The position numbers and the translations under genes were made by a program. From the NCBI GenBank assembly GCA_035719045.1, contig DASTGO010000194.1, positions 1-8,940 on the forward strand: a DNA stretch of 8,940 nucleotides, in the 5' to 3' direction. Positions within the stretch are counted from its first letter, which is position 1. Every line of letters begins with the position of its first letter. This document shows, one piece after another, positions 1-5,507 of the stretch. The notes below the pieces were generated by a model that had not been told where the DNA came from, did not search any database, and saw nothing but the letters and a program-made list of their open reading frames with translations. This stretch comes from DASTGO01 sp035719045 (GTDB taxonomy: Bacteria; Actinomycetota; Actinomycetes; Actinomycetales; Kineosporiaceae).

Positions 1-121
1 CGATCACCTGATCGATCCGGTCCCTGGTGGCCCGAGAGATGACGCGCTTGCCCGACAACGCGTACGACACCGTGCTCCGGGAGACCCCGGCTCGACGGGC
101 GACATCGCCGATCGTGACCAT
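1..121 (-). CDS. LacI-family transcriptional regulator, N-terminal HTH (partial)
   Basis: The gene starts with ATG at 121 and runs off the left edge of the window, so only about 40 residues are visible. They begin MVTIGDVARRAGVSRSTVSY and continue ALSGKRVISRATRDRIDQVI. This is the classic LacI/GalR headpiece: helix-turn-helix at residues 3-22 (IGDVARRAGVSRSTVSYAL) followed by the hinge-side segment with the S-x-A-T-R-x-R-I pattern. Family members bind palindromic operators as dimers and release them when a sugar or similar ligand binds the C-terminal periplasmic-binding-protein-like domain, which is outside the window. A matching operator lies 40 bp upstream, suggesting autoregulation. The ligand cannot be inferred. 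Family assignment is very safe. Confidence 0.95.
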   Translation of the reverse strand, partial: MVTIGDVARRAGVSRSTVSYALSGKRVISRATRDRIDQVI

Positions 122-160
122 GACGCGCTCTCCGTTGAGTCGATCCGGTTCGACTGTCGA

Positions 161-176
161 ATGTTAGCGCTCACAT
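161..176. promoter_or_regulatory. LacI-type operator upstream of the regulator
   Basis: The 16-bp sequence ATGTTAGCGCTCACAT is an inverted repeat with a single mismatched pair, centred on AGCGCT. The core TGTNAGCGCTNACA is the general operator shape of actinobacterial LacI/GalR-family regulators. It lies 40 bp upstream of the LacI-family ATG at 121, which fits autoregulation. Whether a divergent gene is also controlled is unclear, because no convincing plus-strand gene follows. Confidence 0.75.
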
Positions 177-444
177 CGCGACCTGTGTCAATGCTTCGGA
201 CCGGATCGACGGGCAGTCCACAGCCTCTCGGCTGCCCAGGCGGAGCAGGCCGGTCCCGGGGTAGCGGCCGGAGGCCAGGGCGACGTGGACGGCCCGACCG
301 GGGCCATCGCCATCATGGCCGCCTCCGGCGGGAACTGGTGCCGGGTCTGCTGGACGGCCTGATGAAGCCGACTGCCCGCGAGCAGGACGGAGAGCCCCCG
401 TGGGCAGGTGACCGCGGACCTGGGGACGTCAGGCACCGGCGCCT
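177..444. other. No supportable gene
   Basis: All frames stay open for long stretches because of the high GC content, but none has a start with a plausible ribosome binding site or a recognisable family. A minus-strand frame without a start codon between about 431 and its stop at 171-173 gives a protein-like tail (ending LTQVAM). It could be the relic of a degraded gene. I do not call it. Confidence 0.4.
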
Positions 445-1020
445 TCAACCCCTGCGGCCCCCACGCGTTCTGCAGGAACATGGCGACGACAAACTGGGCG
501 CCTTGGTCGGTCTCGGCGTGTCGGCCAAGAACCGCCGGTACACCGGCTCCGGCATGCCCTCCCACGACCTGACCATCGCCGCCCGCACCGGTCCCGCCTC
601 GTCTGCGGCCAACACCCGCCGCACCCCGTCGGGCAGCCGGGGATCCGAGGCGAGCTGCTCCCGCATCCTCAACTGCGGATCCTCCACCAGCAGCGACCAG
701 AACTCCCGCGGCAGCACCGATCCGCGCGGGCCAGCACCACCGGTCGGACCCACAGAGGCGATCCGCACCCACGCGTCCAGGTGCCGGACCAGCCGCCACC
801 GCACGTCCAGCGGCGTGACGGCGTTCAACCCCAGCCGCACCAACGCCACCACGTCACCGACCGCCACCACGGCCCGCACCAAGTCAGCGGTCAGGTCCGC
901 GCGGCGAGCCACGATGCTGGCGACACCGGGACGCTCCACCAGCCGCCCCAGGGCCTCCAGCGGCGTCAACGGATTCCCCACCAGACCGCGCAGCCACGCT
1001 TCCCGCCGCTGCGGATCCAC
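445..1020 (-). CDS. Leucine-rich-repeat-variant / HEAT-like repeat protein
   Basis: The protein is 191 aa from the GTG at 1020 (MDPQRREAWLRGL...). I prefer this start because a purine-rich AGGTGGGCAGGG stretch precedes it. A GTG at 1035 is the alternative. Residues 10-165 are short amphipathic helical repeats rich in Leu, Val and Arg: NPLTPLEALGRLVE, ADLTADLVRAVV, NAVTPLDVRWRLV, DPQLRMREQLASDPRLPDGVRRVLAAD and so on. The D/N-P-x-L-P/T-x-x-V-R-x-x-L pattern recalls the leucine-rich-repeat-variant and HEAT-like solenoids common in actinobacteria, which act in protein-protein contacts. No catalytic motif, signal peptide or membrane segment is seen. The last 25 residues (after FLADTPRPTKAP) become Ser/Cys/Arg-rich and look unlike the rest, so the 3' end may be frameshifted or truncated. 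The specific role is unknown. Confidence 0.6.
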   Translation of the reverse strand: MDPQRREAWLRGLVGNPLTPLEALGRLVERPGVASIVARRADLTADLVRAVVAVGDVVALVRLGLNAVTPLDVRWRLVRHLDAWVRIASVGPTGGAGPRGSVLPREFWSLLVEDPQLRMREQLASDPRLPDGVRRVLAADEAGPVRAAMVRSWEGMPEPVYRRFLADTPRPTKAPSLSSPCSCRTRGGRRG

Positions 1021-1094
1021 CGAAGCCCTGCCCACCTCGCGATCACGGCAAAGGTTTATGGGCGCTCAGTGCCCTCAGCGCCCGATGAGAATCC

Positions 1095-1121
1095 GACCTA
1101 CGCACACCCCAGGCGTAGGTC
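1095..1121. other. Hairpin 1 of split repeat (9-bp stem)
   Basis: GACCTACGC at 1095-1103 pairs perfectly with GCGTAGGTC at 1113-1121 across a 9-nt loop. The left arm with its flanks (CGACCTACGCA, 1094-1104) is identical to part of the tRNA-Thr fragment at 8197-8207. The matching hairpin in the other copy is at 7945-7971. Confidence 0.75.
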
Positions 1122-1228
1122 CATAGACCAGGGCGGCCGTCTGAGAACCCAGTAAGACCCTGATGACCTGCGCAAACGCCGCCGCCCGCGGAGACCCGAC
1201 CTCGAAGACTGGCCCGTCAACGCCTGGG

Positions 1229-1272
1229 CCGGTCTGGTTCTGGCATGACCACTCATGCCAGAACGACACCGG
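1229..1272. other. Long hairpin 2 of split repeat
   Basis: GTTCTGGCATGA (1237-1248) pairs perfectly with TCATGCCAGAAC (1253-1264) across a CCAC loop. After a short imperfect zone the stem resumes as CCGGT (1229-1233) with ACCGG (1268-1272). The inner arms are identical to those at 8086-8113. There is no downstream T-run on either strand, so it is not a textbook intrinsic terminator. Confidence 0.85.
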
Positions 1273-1341
1273 ATGATGTCGGGATCGACAGCACAAACAG
1301 GCCTTGACCTGGGGCTTCGTCGGAGCCGCCTGCGGAGAGCG

Positions 1342-1513
1342 CAGCGCATCCACCACCACGACGACCAGCGGAAACACGGAACTACTCCTGCAGGAGAGCG
1401 TCTCACTCCGGGGCCGTCCCGATTGAGCTTTGCACGTCTGCCAGTGGTTCCAGTGGGGAGGGGGACGGGAGCCCGGCCCCGATGGTTGCCCGACCTGACC
1501 GTCTACGACTGCG
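1342..1513. other. Noncoding stretch with a 12-bp palindrome
   Basis: No gene is supported between the repeat and the stop of the nucleotidyltransferase gene. A perfect palindrome CTCCTGCAGGAG lies at 1385-1396. A 12-bp block GCGCATCCACCA at 1344-1355 recurs at 2702-2713. Confidence 0.5.
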
Positions 1514-2080
1514 TCATGAACGAACGGATTGACACCATGCGGCGGCGCGCTCGGCCGCTGCCCGGTGCCGCGCCTCGACGGTCGGCAGTCGGGTGAGGAT
1601 GGTCTGCAGGTCGACGAGGTTGGCGTGCAGGAGCGCGGCAACGAAGTTGCGGTCTTTCTCTCGTAGAGCGCAGAGCTTCGCGACGCACAGGTCTTCCTTG
1701 TCCAGGCACCAGCCCGTGAACTGCGGTTCGCCCGAGGGTGCGGCGGTGTTGGAGTTCTGGACCTTGACCAGGCGGTCGCGCCACCCCTCGGGGAGCGCGG
1801 AGGTCTCCAGGTCGACGCCGTCGATACTGAAGCCGTGCAGTTGCTCGAACGGCGAGAACTCCCCCGCGACACCTTCGATGAGGTCGGCCAGGCGCGCAGT
1901 CTCGTGGTTGTCATCGGCGATGGGCAGGATGTCGACCTCGATGGACATCGTGGCGTCGGCGGGTAGCCGATCCTCGGGGAAGGTTCCGAGGATCGCCTGG
2001 GAGCCGACGACGATCACCTCGGATCGGCCGATGATCTGGCAGGCCGTTCGGATAGCGTGTTCGAGCTGATCGCGGCGCAT
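1514..2080 (-). CDS. DUF6036-type nucleotidyltransferase (toxin-antitoxin or Abi partner)
   Basis: The 188-aa protein starts at ATG 2080 and has the layout of small nucleotidyltransferase-fold proteins paired with HTH genes. Residues 21-31 give EVIVVGSQAIL, the G-S motif of the fold (G26, S27). SIEVDIL at 46-52 supplies the acidic pair E48/D50. LDKEDLCVAKL at 126-136 and REKDRNFV at 140-147 match the conserved helical Lys/Asp motifs seen in DUF6036 and related AbiEii/MNT-like proteins. The ATG overlaps the stop of the upstream HTH gene by one base (TGATG), so the two are translationally coupled. By family knowledge such pairs behave as toxin-antitoxin or phage-defence modules in which the transferase modifies a tRNA or protein target. 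The target here is unknown. No signal peptide is seen and the protein should be cytosolic. Confidence 0.75.
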   Translation of the reverse strand: MRRDQLEHAIRTACQIIGRSEVIVVGSQAILGTFPEDRLPADATMSIEVDILPIADDNHETARLADLIEGVAGEFSPFEQLHGFSIDGVDLETSALPEGWRDRLVKVQNSNTAAPSGEPQFTGWCLDKEDLCVAKLCALREKDRNFVAALLHANLVDLQTILTRLPTVEARHRAAAERAAAWCQSVRS

Positions 2081-2598
2081 CAGCTGACCGCAGCCAACAC
2101 ACCCGCGCGCTCATCCTGCGTCAGCAGCCCGCCCATCGGCGAGACCTCCCGCATCTCGATGGAATCGCGGTCCAGGCCGGTGAGCACCCGGTGCAGGCCG
2201 AGCACGTCCCCACGTTCGATGAGCGACGTCCAACGGTCGAGGTTTCGTCGGTGCGGTTCACCGGTGACATGGTCACGCAGCCGCTCCAGGTTGCCCTCGA
2301 TGGTGGGCCGCCACTCCTGCAGACTCGCGTGGGTCAGACGCGAGGAGAGTCGGCGATGCAGCTGCCACGACCGGCGCTCAGAACGTGTCAGGTCGGGCTC
2401 GACTACTCGCCGCACGACCTGGAGGCGATAACCCATGCAGGACAGCAGCCGATCAAGTTGATCATCACTGAGTTCGGTCTTGCCCGAGAGGAACTGACTG
2501 ATGCTGGGCTGGTGAACCCCACTGACCCTGGACAGCTCAGACTGGGTAGTGCCCGTATCGGACATCACCATCCGAAGCAGATCACCTCGGTCAGTCAT
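2080..2598 (-). CDS. XRE-type helix-turn-helix protein, partner of the nucleotidyltransferase
   Basis: The 172-aa protein starts at ATG 2598 (MTDRGDLLRMVMSDTG). Residues 7-62 form a Cro/C1-type HTH: TQSELSRVSG is helices 1-2, VHQPSISQFLSGK the recognition helix, followed by ELSDDQLDRLLSCMGYRL. The rest is Arg-rich and helical without a known motif (RRSWQLHRRLSSRL, EGNLERLRDHV, DRWTSLIERGDVLGLHRVL), a layout seen in HTH proteins encoded directly upstream of DUF6036 genes. It likely represses its own promoter and may act as antitoxin. A longer reading back to 2700 exists but would translate across the operator and promoter. The ATG at 2598 follows a -10-like TATAGT with only 6 nt between, and no Shine-Dalgarno precedes it, so translation is probably leaderless. 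Confidence 0.75.
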   Translation of the reverse strand: MTDRGDLLRMVMSDTGTTQSELSRVSGVHQPSISQFLSGKTELSDDQLDRLLSCMGYRLQVVRRVVEPDLTRSERRSWQLHRRLSSRLTHASLQEWRPTIEGNLERLRDHVTGEPHRRNLDRWTSLIERGDVLGLHRVLTGLDRDSIEMREVSPMGGLLTQDERAGVLAAVS

Positions 2599-2604
2599 GA
2601 CTGA

Positions 2605-2624
2605 ACTATAGCACTGCTTGCTAT
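2605..2624 (-). promoter_or_regulatory. Promoter/operator of the HTH-nucleotidyltransferase pair
   Basis: On the minus strand ATAGCA-AGCAG-TGCTAT (2624-2608) is a perfect 6-bp inverted repeat with a 5-bp spacer. Its right arm overlaps a -10-like TATAGT (2610-2605) that ends 6 nt before the ATG at 2598. A repressor bound here would block the promoter. This is typical of an autoregulated XRE antitoxin gene. Confidence 0.6.
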
Positions 2625-2660
2625 GTCCAACTCCCGCACTGTGCACACCCAGCCCACCCA

Positions 2661-2716
2661 TCTGACCTGGCCCTTTGTCCGAGCTGTCCGGAGGACGCAC
2701 GGCGCATCCACCAGCC
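2661..2716. repeat. Degenerate partial copy of the tRNA-flanking repeat
   Basis: TCTGACCTGGCCCTTTGTCCGAGC at 2661-2684 resembles 8153-8176, and the run from TGACCTGG (2663) to GCGCATCCACCA (2702-2713) matches 1305-1355 with identical 39-nt spacing. It corresponds to the sequence just downstream of the tRNA 3' end plus the acceptor-stem region, with many substitutions. It is judged a diverged half-copy, less certain than the others. Confidence 0.45.
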
Positions 2717-3011
2717 GGCGGCCTCAGTCAGGTGCGCTCGTCCGCGAAGACCCCCGCTGCGAGCCGGCGAGGAAACCCCGCGCACCACGTCGGACGTGCC
2801 CCAGACCTGCCGCACTACTGGCGCCAGCATGCCGGCACCTGACGCCACGGCACCCCGGGAACCGAAGGCGCCACCCGTATCCAGAGGGCACGGTCGTGGG
2901 TTCGAGCCGCCCCCTCCACCAACACTCGAGTACCCACGCGGAGTCAGCCCACTGACAAACCCGCAGCTCAGAGCCGCGTCACCAGTTCCCCGGCCGGGGG
3001 CTGGACTCGAT
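2717..3011. other. No gene; one tRNA T-arm-like motif
   Basis: No convincing coding region is present. GGTCGTGGGTTCGAGCC (about 2893-2909, plus strand) looks like the variable-loop/T-arm of a tRNA, but the 3' side of the T stem does not pair fully and no acceptor or anticodon arm can be folded around it. A GC-rich self-complementary block CCCCGGCCGGGG lies close to the right end of this stretch. Confidence 0.4.
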
Positions 3012-3160
3012 TGCGGGGAGCGAACCCACGACCTACGCATTACGAGGACACCGGGCGAACCCTCCACCGCTCCTACCTGCGCTGGTGGGTCACCACCCCT
3101 CCCTGGTGGCACTCAGCGAACAGGGCGAATGCGTGAGTTCATGCCAGAGGTCATGCCACT
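3012..3160. repeat. Right half of split repeat with tRNA-Thr 3' core (att-like site A)
   Basis: The region aligns without gaps to 8180-8328 at an offset of 5168. A 29-nt stretch (3021-3049) is identical to 8189-8217 and covers the T-loop to anticodon-loop part of a minus-strand tRNA-Thr(CGT). A second identical block, ACTCAGCGAACAGGGCGAA, starts at 3111 (8279 in the other copy). Near the right end TCATGCCA occurs twice, at 3139-3146 and 3151-3158, a 12-bp period. The tRNA acceptor stem is missing on the left, where the sequence departs from the other copy at about 3011. Confidence 0.8.
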
Positions 3161-3189
3161 CTCGATACCGGTCAGCCCGGGACCGGCGG

Positions 3190-3660
3190 TCAGTAGGCGG
3201 GCATCTGGTCGATGACCTTGGCGGCCGCGTCGATCATCGCGGTCGCGGCGGGCAGGGCTTCGCGGACGTCGTCCGTGGTGGCGGTGGGGTGGTCGGGGGT
3301 GGGGTATTCGGTGTGGTTGCGCAGCGGGCGCATCCAGCTGAAGGGCCGGAACACCGCTCCCAGCGGCGGGTCGAGCTGGGCGCGCACGACGTCGAGGAGG
3401 ACCGCGTGGGCGCCGTCACCACTGGCCCGCAACCCCTGGTTGACCAGGATCGCGGTCAACGCCTTGCGGGCAGCGTCGTAGGCCAGGGCGAACGCACCGG
3501 ACGGGTCGGACTCGATGATCGCCCCCGCCGAGGCCACATGCGCGCCGGCTTGTCCGAGCAGGACGCCGGCCATGTCCCGGTTGGCCGTCACCCGGGTCAA
3601 CTGCCCACGGGCGAGCAGACCGTCGACCGGGCCTCTGCCCTGCTCCCACCGAAGGATCAC
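3190..3660 (-). CDS. HEPN-domain protein, probable HepT-like toxin
   Basis: The protein is 156 aa from the GTG at 3660 (MILRWEQGRGPVDGLLARG...). This start has AAGGAG 9 nt upstream. A GTG at 3666 gives two more residues but poor spacing. The protein is all-helical: DMAGVLLGQAGAHVASAGAI, then DPSGAFALAYDAARKALTAI, typical of HEPN proteins. Near the C-terminus RPLRNHTEYP gives the R-x4-H motif that forms the RNase site of HEPN toxins (R113 and H118 counting from the 3666 start), with a Tyr at H+3. HEPN toxins cleave RNA and are held off by a cognate nucleotidyltransferase. The MNT gene lies directly upstream in the same orientation, about 65 bp away, which strongly supports a HEPN/MNT pair. No signal peptide or membrane segment is seen. 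Confidence 0.8.
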   Translation of the reverse strand: MILRWEQGRGPVDGLLARGQLTRVTANRDMAGVLLGQAGAHVASAGAIIESDPSGAFALAYDAARKALTAILVNQGLRASGDGAHAVLLDVVRAQLDPPLGAVFRPFSWMRPLRNHTEYPTPDHPTATTDDVREALPAATAMIDAAAKVIDQMPAY

Positions 3661-3724
3661 CAACACCCTCTCCTTCTGTTCCTCGGAACCGTCGGCCGGT
3701 GACGACCCCGAACCCCCGGCCAGC

Positions 3725-4333
3725 TCACGCCTGAACCTCCTGCCCGTCCTCGACCAGAGGGACAGGGATCAGGGGGCGGGACTTCAGGGTACGCACGAAC
3801 GGATCTTCTCCGGCATCCCACACCTTCGGGGCGACCCGGGTCACGTTGACCTCCCGGTGCAGCCGCCGGCCTGCCCGCTCCCCCAACTCCAGCAGGACAT
3901 CCCGCGGGGTCGCCCCCACCACCAGCACGTCCACGTCCCGCGGCGGGTCACCGGGCTCGCCTGCACGGCGGGCCGCCCACGACCCGTACAGGTACACCTC
4001 CCGCACCCCACCCACCCCTGCCAGCACATCCGGCAGCACCGCGACCGGCCCGTAGGTCAACTCCAACAGCTCCGCCAGCGGCCGGAACAACACATGCCCC
4101 GTCACCGCCCGCACCAGCCGGGCCTGCCCCACCCGCCGATCCGTCACCAACCCACCCACCACCAGTCGGGCCACCTCCGCATGCACCGTCGGCAGGCTCA
4201 CCCCGATACGGCGCGCGATCTCCGTGAGCGTGTACTCGGACTCAGGGTGCAGCAACAGCAGCGCCAGCAACTCCCCCTGCGCATCCGAACGCAGCAACGG
4301 AGCCAACACCGGAACCCGAGACTTCACAAACAC
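3725..4333 (-). CDS. Winged-HTH/MNT nucleotidyltransferase, antitoxin of HEPN pair
   Basis: The 202-aa protein starts at GTG 4333, with GAAGG 8 nt upstream. Residues 17-75 are an ArsR/MarR-like winged helix (ELLALLLLHP, YTLTEIARRIGVSLPTVHAEVARL, then wing GLVTDRRVGQARLVRA). Residues 105-165 are a minimal nucleotidyltransferase domain with the signature G117-S118-W-A and the acidic pair D133-V-D135. The usual third Asp strand reads EVNVTRV (161-167), with Asn163 in its place. In the HepT/MntA family the MNT protein AMPylates a Tyr of the HEPN toxin and so silences it. The fused HTH would also let this protein repress the operon, and a palindrome overlaps its own ribosome binding site. It is the first gene of the two-gene unit, with the HEPN gene following. 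Confidence 0.85.
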   Translation of the reverse strand: MFVKSRVPVLAPLLRSDAQGELLALLLLHPESEYTLTEIARRIGVSLPTVHAEVARLVVGGLVTDRRVGQARLVRAVTGHVLFRPLAELLELTYGPVAVLPDVLAGVGGVREVYLYGSWAARRAGEPGDPPRDVDVLVVGATPRDVLLELGERAGRRLHREVNVTRVAPKVWDAGEDPFVRTLKSRPLIPVPLVEDGQEVQA

Positions 4334-4334
4334 C

Positions 4335-4346
4335 GAAGGTACCTTC
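4335..4346. promoter_or_regulatory. Palindrome over the MNT ribosome binding site
   Basis: GAAGGTACCTTC is a perfect 12-bp palindrome beginning 2 bp upstream of the GTG start at 4333. Its minus-strand GAAGG (4346-4342) also serves as the Shine-Dalgarno. A further CCGAAGG follows at 4354-4360. It is a candidate operator for the winged-HTH antitoxin. Confidence 0.55.
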
Positions 4347-4470
4347 AGGATAACCGAAGGGCAAGACGCGAAACACTCGCCCCTGACCAGCTACGCATGC
4401 CGCCCGCCGCCCGCGAATCGGATGTACCGGACATGCCGATGTGCGCGAGTTGGCTGAGTAGGCTCCTCGC

Positions 4471-4839
4471 ATGCTCAGCGCGGGCGTCGAGTCGATCGCC
4501 GAGGACCTTCGGCAGTACGGCGAACCGGAGACAGCAGAATGGATTCTCGGTTGCTCCGATGACGAGTTGGTACGCGTGTGCTCGGTGGCGGAGTGGCTGC
4601 TGTACTACGGGCCGCGGAGGCCCTCGGGTGGCAGCATGATGATCGGAAAGGCATGCGCTCTGGCGGCCGTGTACGTGCATGACGGTTCGCCGCGGGAACT
4701 CGCGCGATCTCGACGCAAGCCCTCCAGTGGTGTCGCGCCGCAGTCGGAAGGTCGCCGCCCTGACGAGGAACTCCAGACCTCCATGCCGAGGGAATATGGA
4801 GTTGGCGACGACGCCCGCAAGTATTGGGCACGGGCATAG
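4471..4839 (+). CDS. Small hypothetical protein
   Basis: The 122-aa product begins MLSAGVESIAEDLRQYGEPE. Residues 1-82 look like a compact acidic-then-basic helical protein: ETAEWILGCSDDELVRVCSVAEWLLYYGP, then MMIGKACALAAVYVHDG, then the basic run PRELARSRRKP. The order 'acidic helices, K-A-x-A-L-A-A-V-Y-V, short loop, Arg-rich end' recalls small uncharacterised actinobacterial proteins, but I cannot name a family. Residues 85-122 are low in pattern and may be read-through past an ancestral stop. No clear Shine-Dalgarno precedes the ATG. TAGGCT at 4459-4464 ends 6 nt before it, which would fit leaderless transcription. It is transcribed away from the HEPN/MNT pair. Confidence 0.5.
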   Translation: MLSAGVESIAEDLRQYGEPETAEWILGCSDDELVRVCSVAEWLLYYGPRRPSGGSMMIGKACALAAVYVHDGSPRELARSRRKPSSGVAPQSEGRRPDEELQTSMPREYGVGDDARKYWARA

Positions 4840-4929
4840 ACCGGGACGGTCGGAGAGTCGCGCAACGCTGGCAGGCAGTGCACGCACATGCCGCAGATCG
4901 GTCGACGCCGTCGGTTCGCGTCGGAGGTC
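4840..4929. other. Convergent intergenic gap
   Basis: Short spacer between the stops of two converging genes. No obvious terminator hairpin with a T-run is seen. Confidence 0.4.
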
Positions 4930-5376
4930 TCAGTAGCGCGGAGACGCGATTAGGACCGGGATCTGGCGGTGGGTGCGCTGCTGGTATTCCAGGTAGGGCG
5001 GGTAGACCGCTACCGCGCGTTGCCACCAGACGTCGCGCTCGACACCACTGACCTCGCGGACGGCGACCCCGACGGGCGTCGGGCCATCCTGCAGTTCCAC
5101 CTCATCGGGGTTGGCGACAAGGTTGTGGTACCACTGCGGGTGATCCGGAGCGCCGCCCTTGGACGCCACCAAGGCGTACTCGCCGTCGTGCTCGACCCGC
5201 ATCAGAGCGATCTTTCGAACCTTGCCCGAGCGGCTGCCCCGCATCGCCACGATCACTACCGGGATCCCGGTGTCCATCAGCGTGTTGGCCCGAGTGCCGC
5301 CGGAGGCCTCGTACTCGGCCACCTGCTCGCGCACCCAGGCCGCCGGGCTGGGCTCGTACTCTCCGTCGAGGCTCAT
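4930..5376 (-). CDS. Deazaflavin (F420)-dependent oxidoreductase, Ddn/nitroreductase family
   Basis: The protein is 148 aa from ATG 5376 (MSLDGEYEPSPAAWVREQV), a usual length for the family. The split-barrel signature is complete: MRGSRSGKVRKIALMRVE (residues 45-62, the G-x-x-S-G-x-x-R segment), GEYALVASKGGAPDHPQWYHNL (66-87, with S-K-G-G and P-x-W-Y-x-N-L), DEVELQDG (91-98), then WWQRAVAVYPPYLEYQQRT (117-135) and IPVLIASP at the C-terminus. Members bind coenzyme F420, reduce quinones or nitro compounds, and are cytosolic or membrane-associated. A longer reading upstream to 5520 is Arg-rich and not family-like, so the internal ATG is chosen; GTAGGG lies 8-9 nt upstream of it. Family assignment is strong, substrate unknown. 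Confidence 0.92.
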   Translation of the reverse strand: MSLDGEYEPSPAAWVREQVAEYEASGGTRANTLMDTGIPVVIVAMRGSRSGKVRKIALMRVEHDGEYALVASKGGAPDHPQWYHNLVANPDEVELQDGPTPVGVAVREVSGVERDVWWQRAVAVYPPYLEYQQRTHRQIPVLIASPRY

Positions 5377-5507
5377 GGTGTCGACCCTACGCGTCGTCGC
5401 CACTGCGTGTGCTCTGGGCGCTCGCGCCGAGTGACGATCGCTGAACCTGACCGACGACCTGAACCGGATCTGCCGCTGTCGGCGGGATGCGCGGCCGTGC
5501 CGCCGAG

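Larger units (their letters stand above)
1095..1341. repeat. Left half of tRNA-associated long repeat (split copy)
   Basis: From 1097 to 1331 this region aligns to 7947-8180 with a constant offset of 6849-6850. Shared blocks include CCTACGCACAC, GATGACCTG, the GTTCTGGCATGA / TCATGCCAGAAC inverted repeat and GTCGGAGCCGCCTG. It carries the same two hairpins as the other copy and ends inside what is the T-arm of the tRNA fragment there. The sequence TGCGGAGAGCG at 1331-1341 recurs as TGCGGGGAGCG at 3012-3022, where the right half of the repeat resumes. Confidence 0.8.

Noticed and set aside
188..799. Minus-strand 203-aa open frame as a continuation of the LRV-like gene
   Set aside because: Its N-terminal half is an out-of-frame shadow of the LRV-like gene and its tail shows no repeat pattern. 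A frameshift fusion near 540 cannot be supported by eye.
161..1126. Long plus-strand open frame (321 aa)
   Set aside because: It is Arg/Pro/Ser-rich, lies antisense to the LRV/HEAT-like gene, its start overlaps the LacI operator and it has no domain. It is a GC-driven shadow.
1229..1272. CRISPR repeat
   Set aside because: The inverted repeat occurs only twice, 6.85 kb apart, with no spacers or cas genes.
1075..1914. Minus-strand open frame of 279 aa across the repeat
   Set aside because: It overlaps the DUF6036 gene out of frame, runs through both hairpins and has an Arg/Ser-rich composition.
2621..3112. Minus-strand open frame of 163 aa
   Set aside because: It is Gly/Ser/Arg-rich without domains and crosses repeat pieces and the HTH promoter region.
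3515..4639. Plus-strand open frame of 374 aa
   Set aside because: It lies antisense to the HEPN and MNT genes and is a Gln/His/Arg/Pro-rich shadow.
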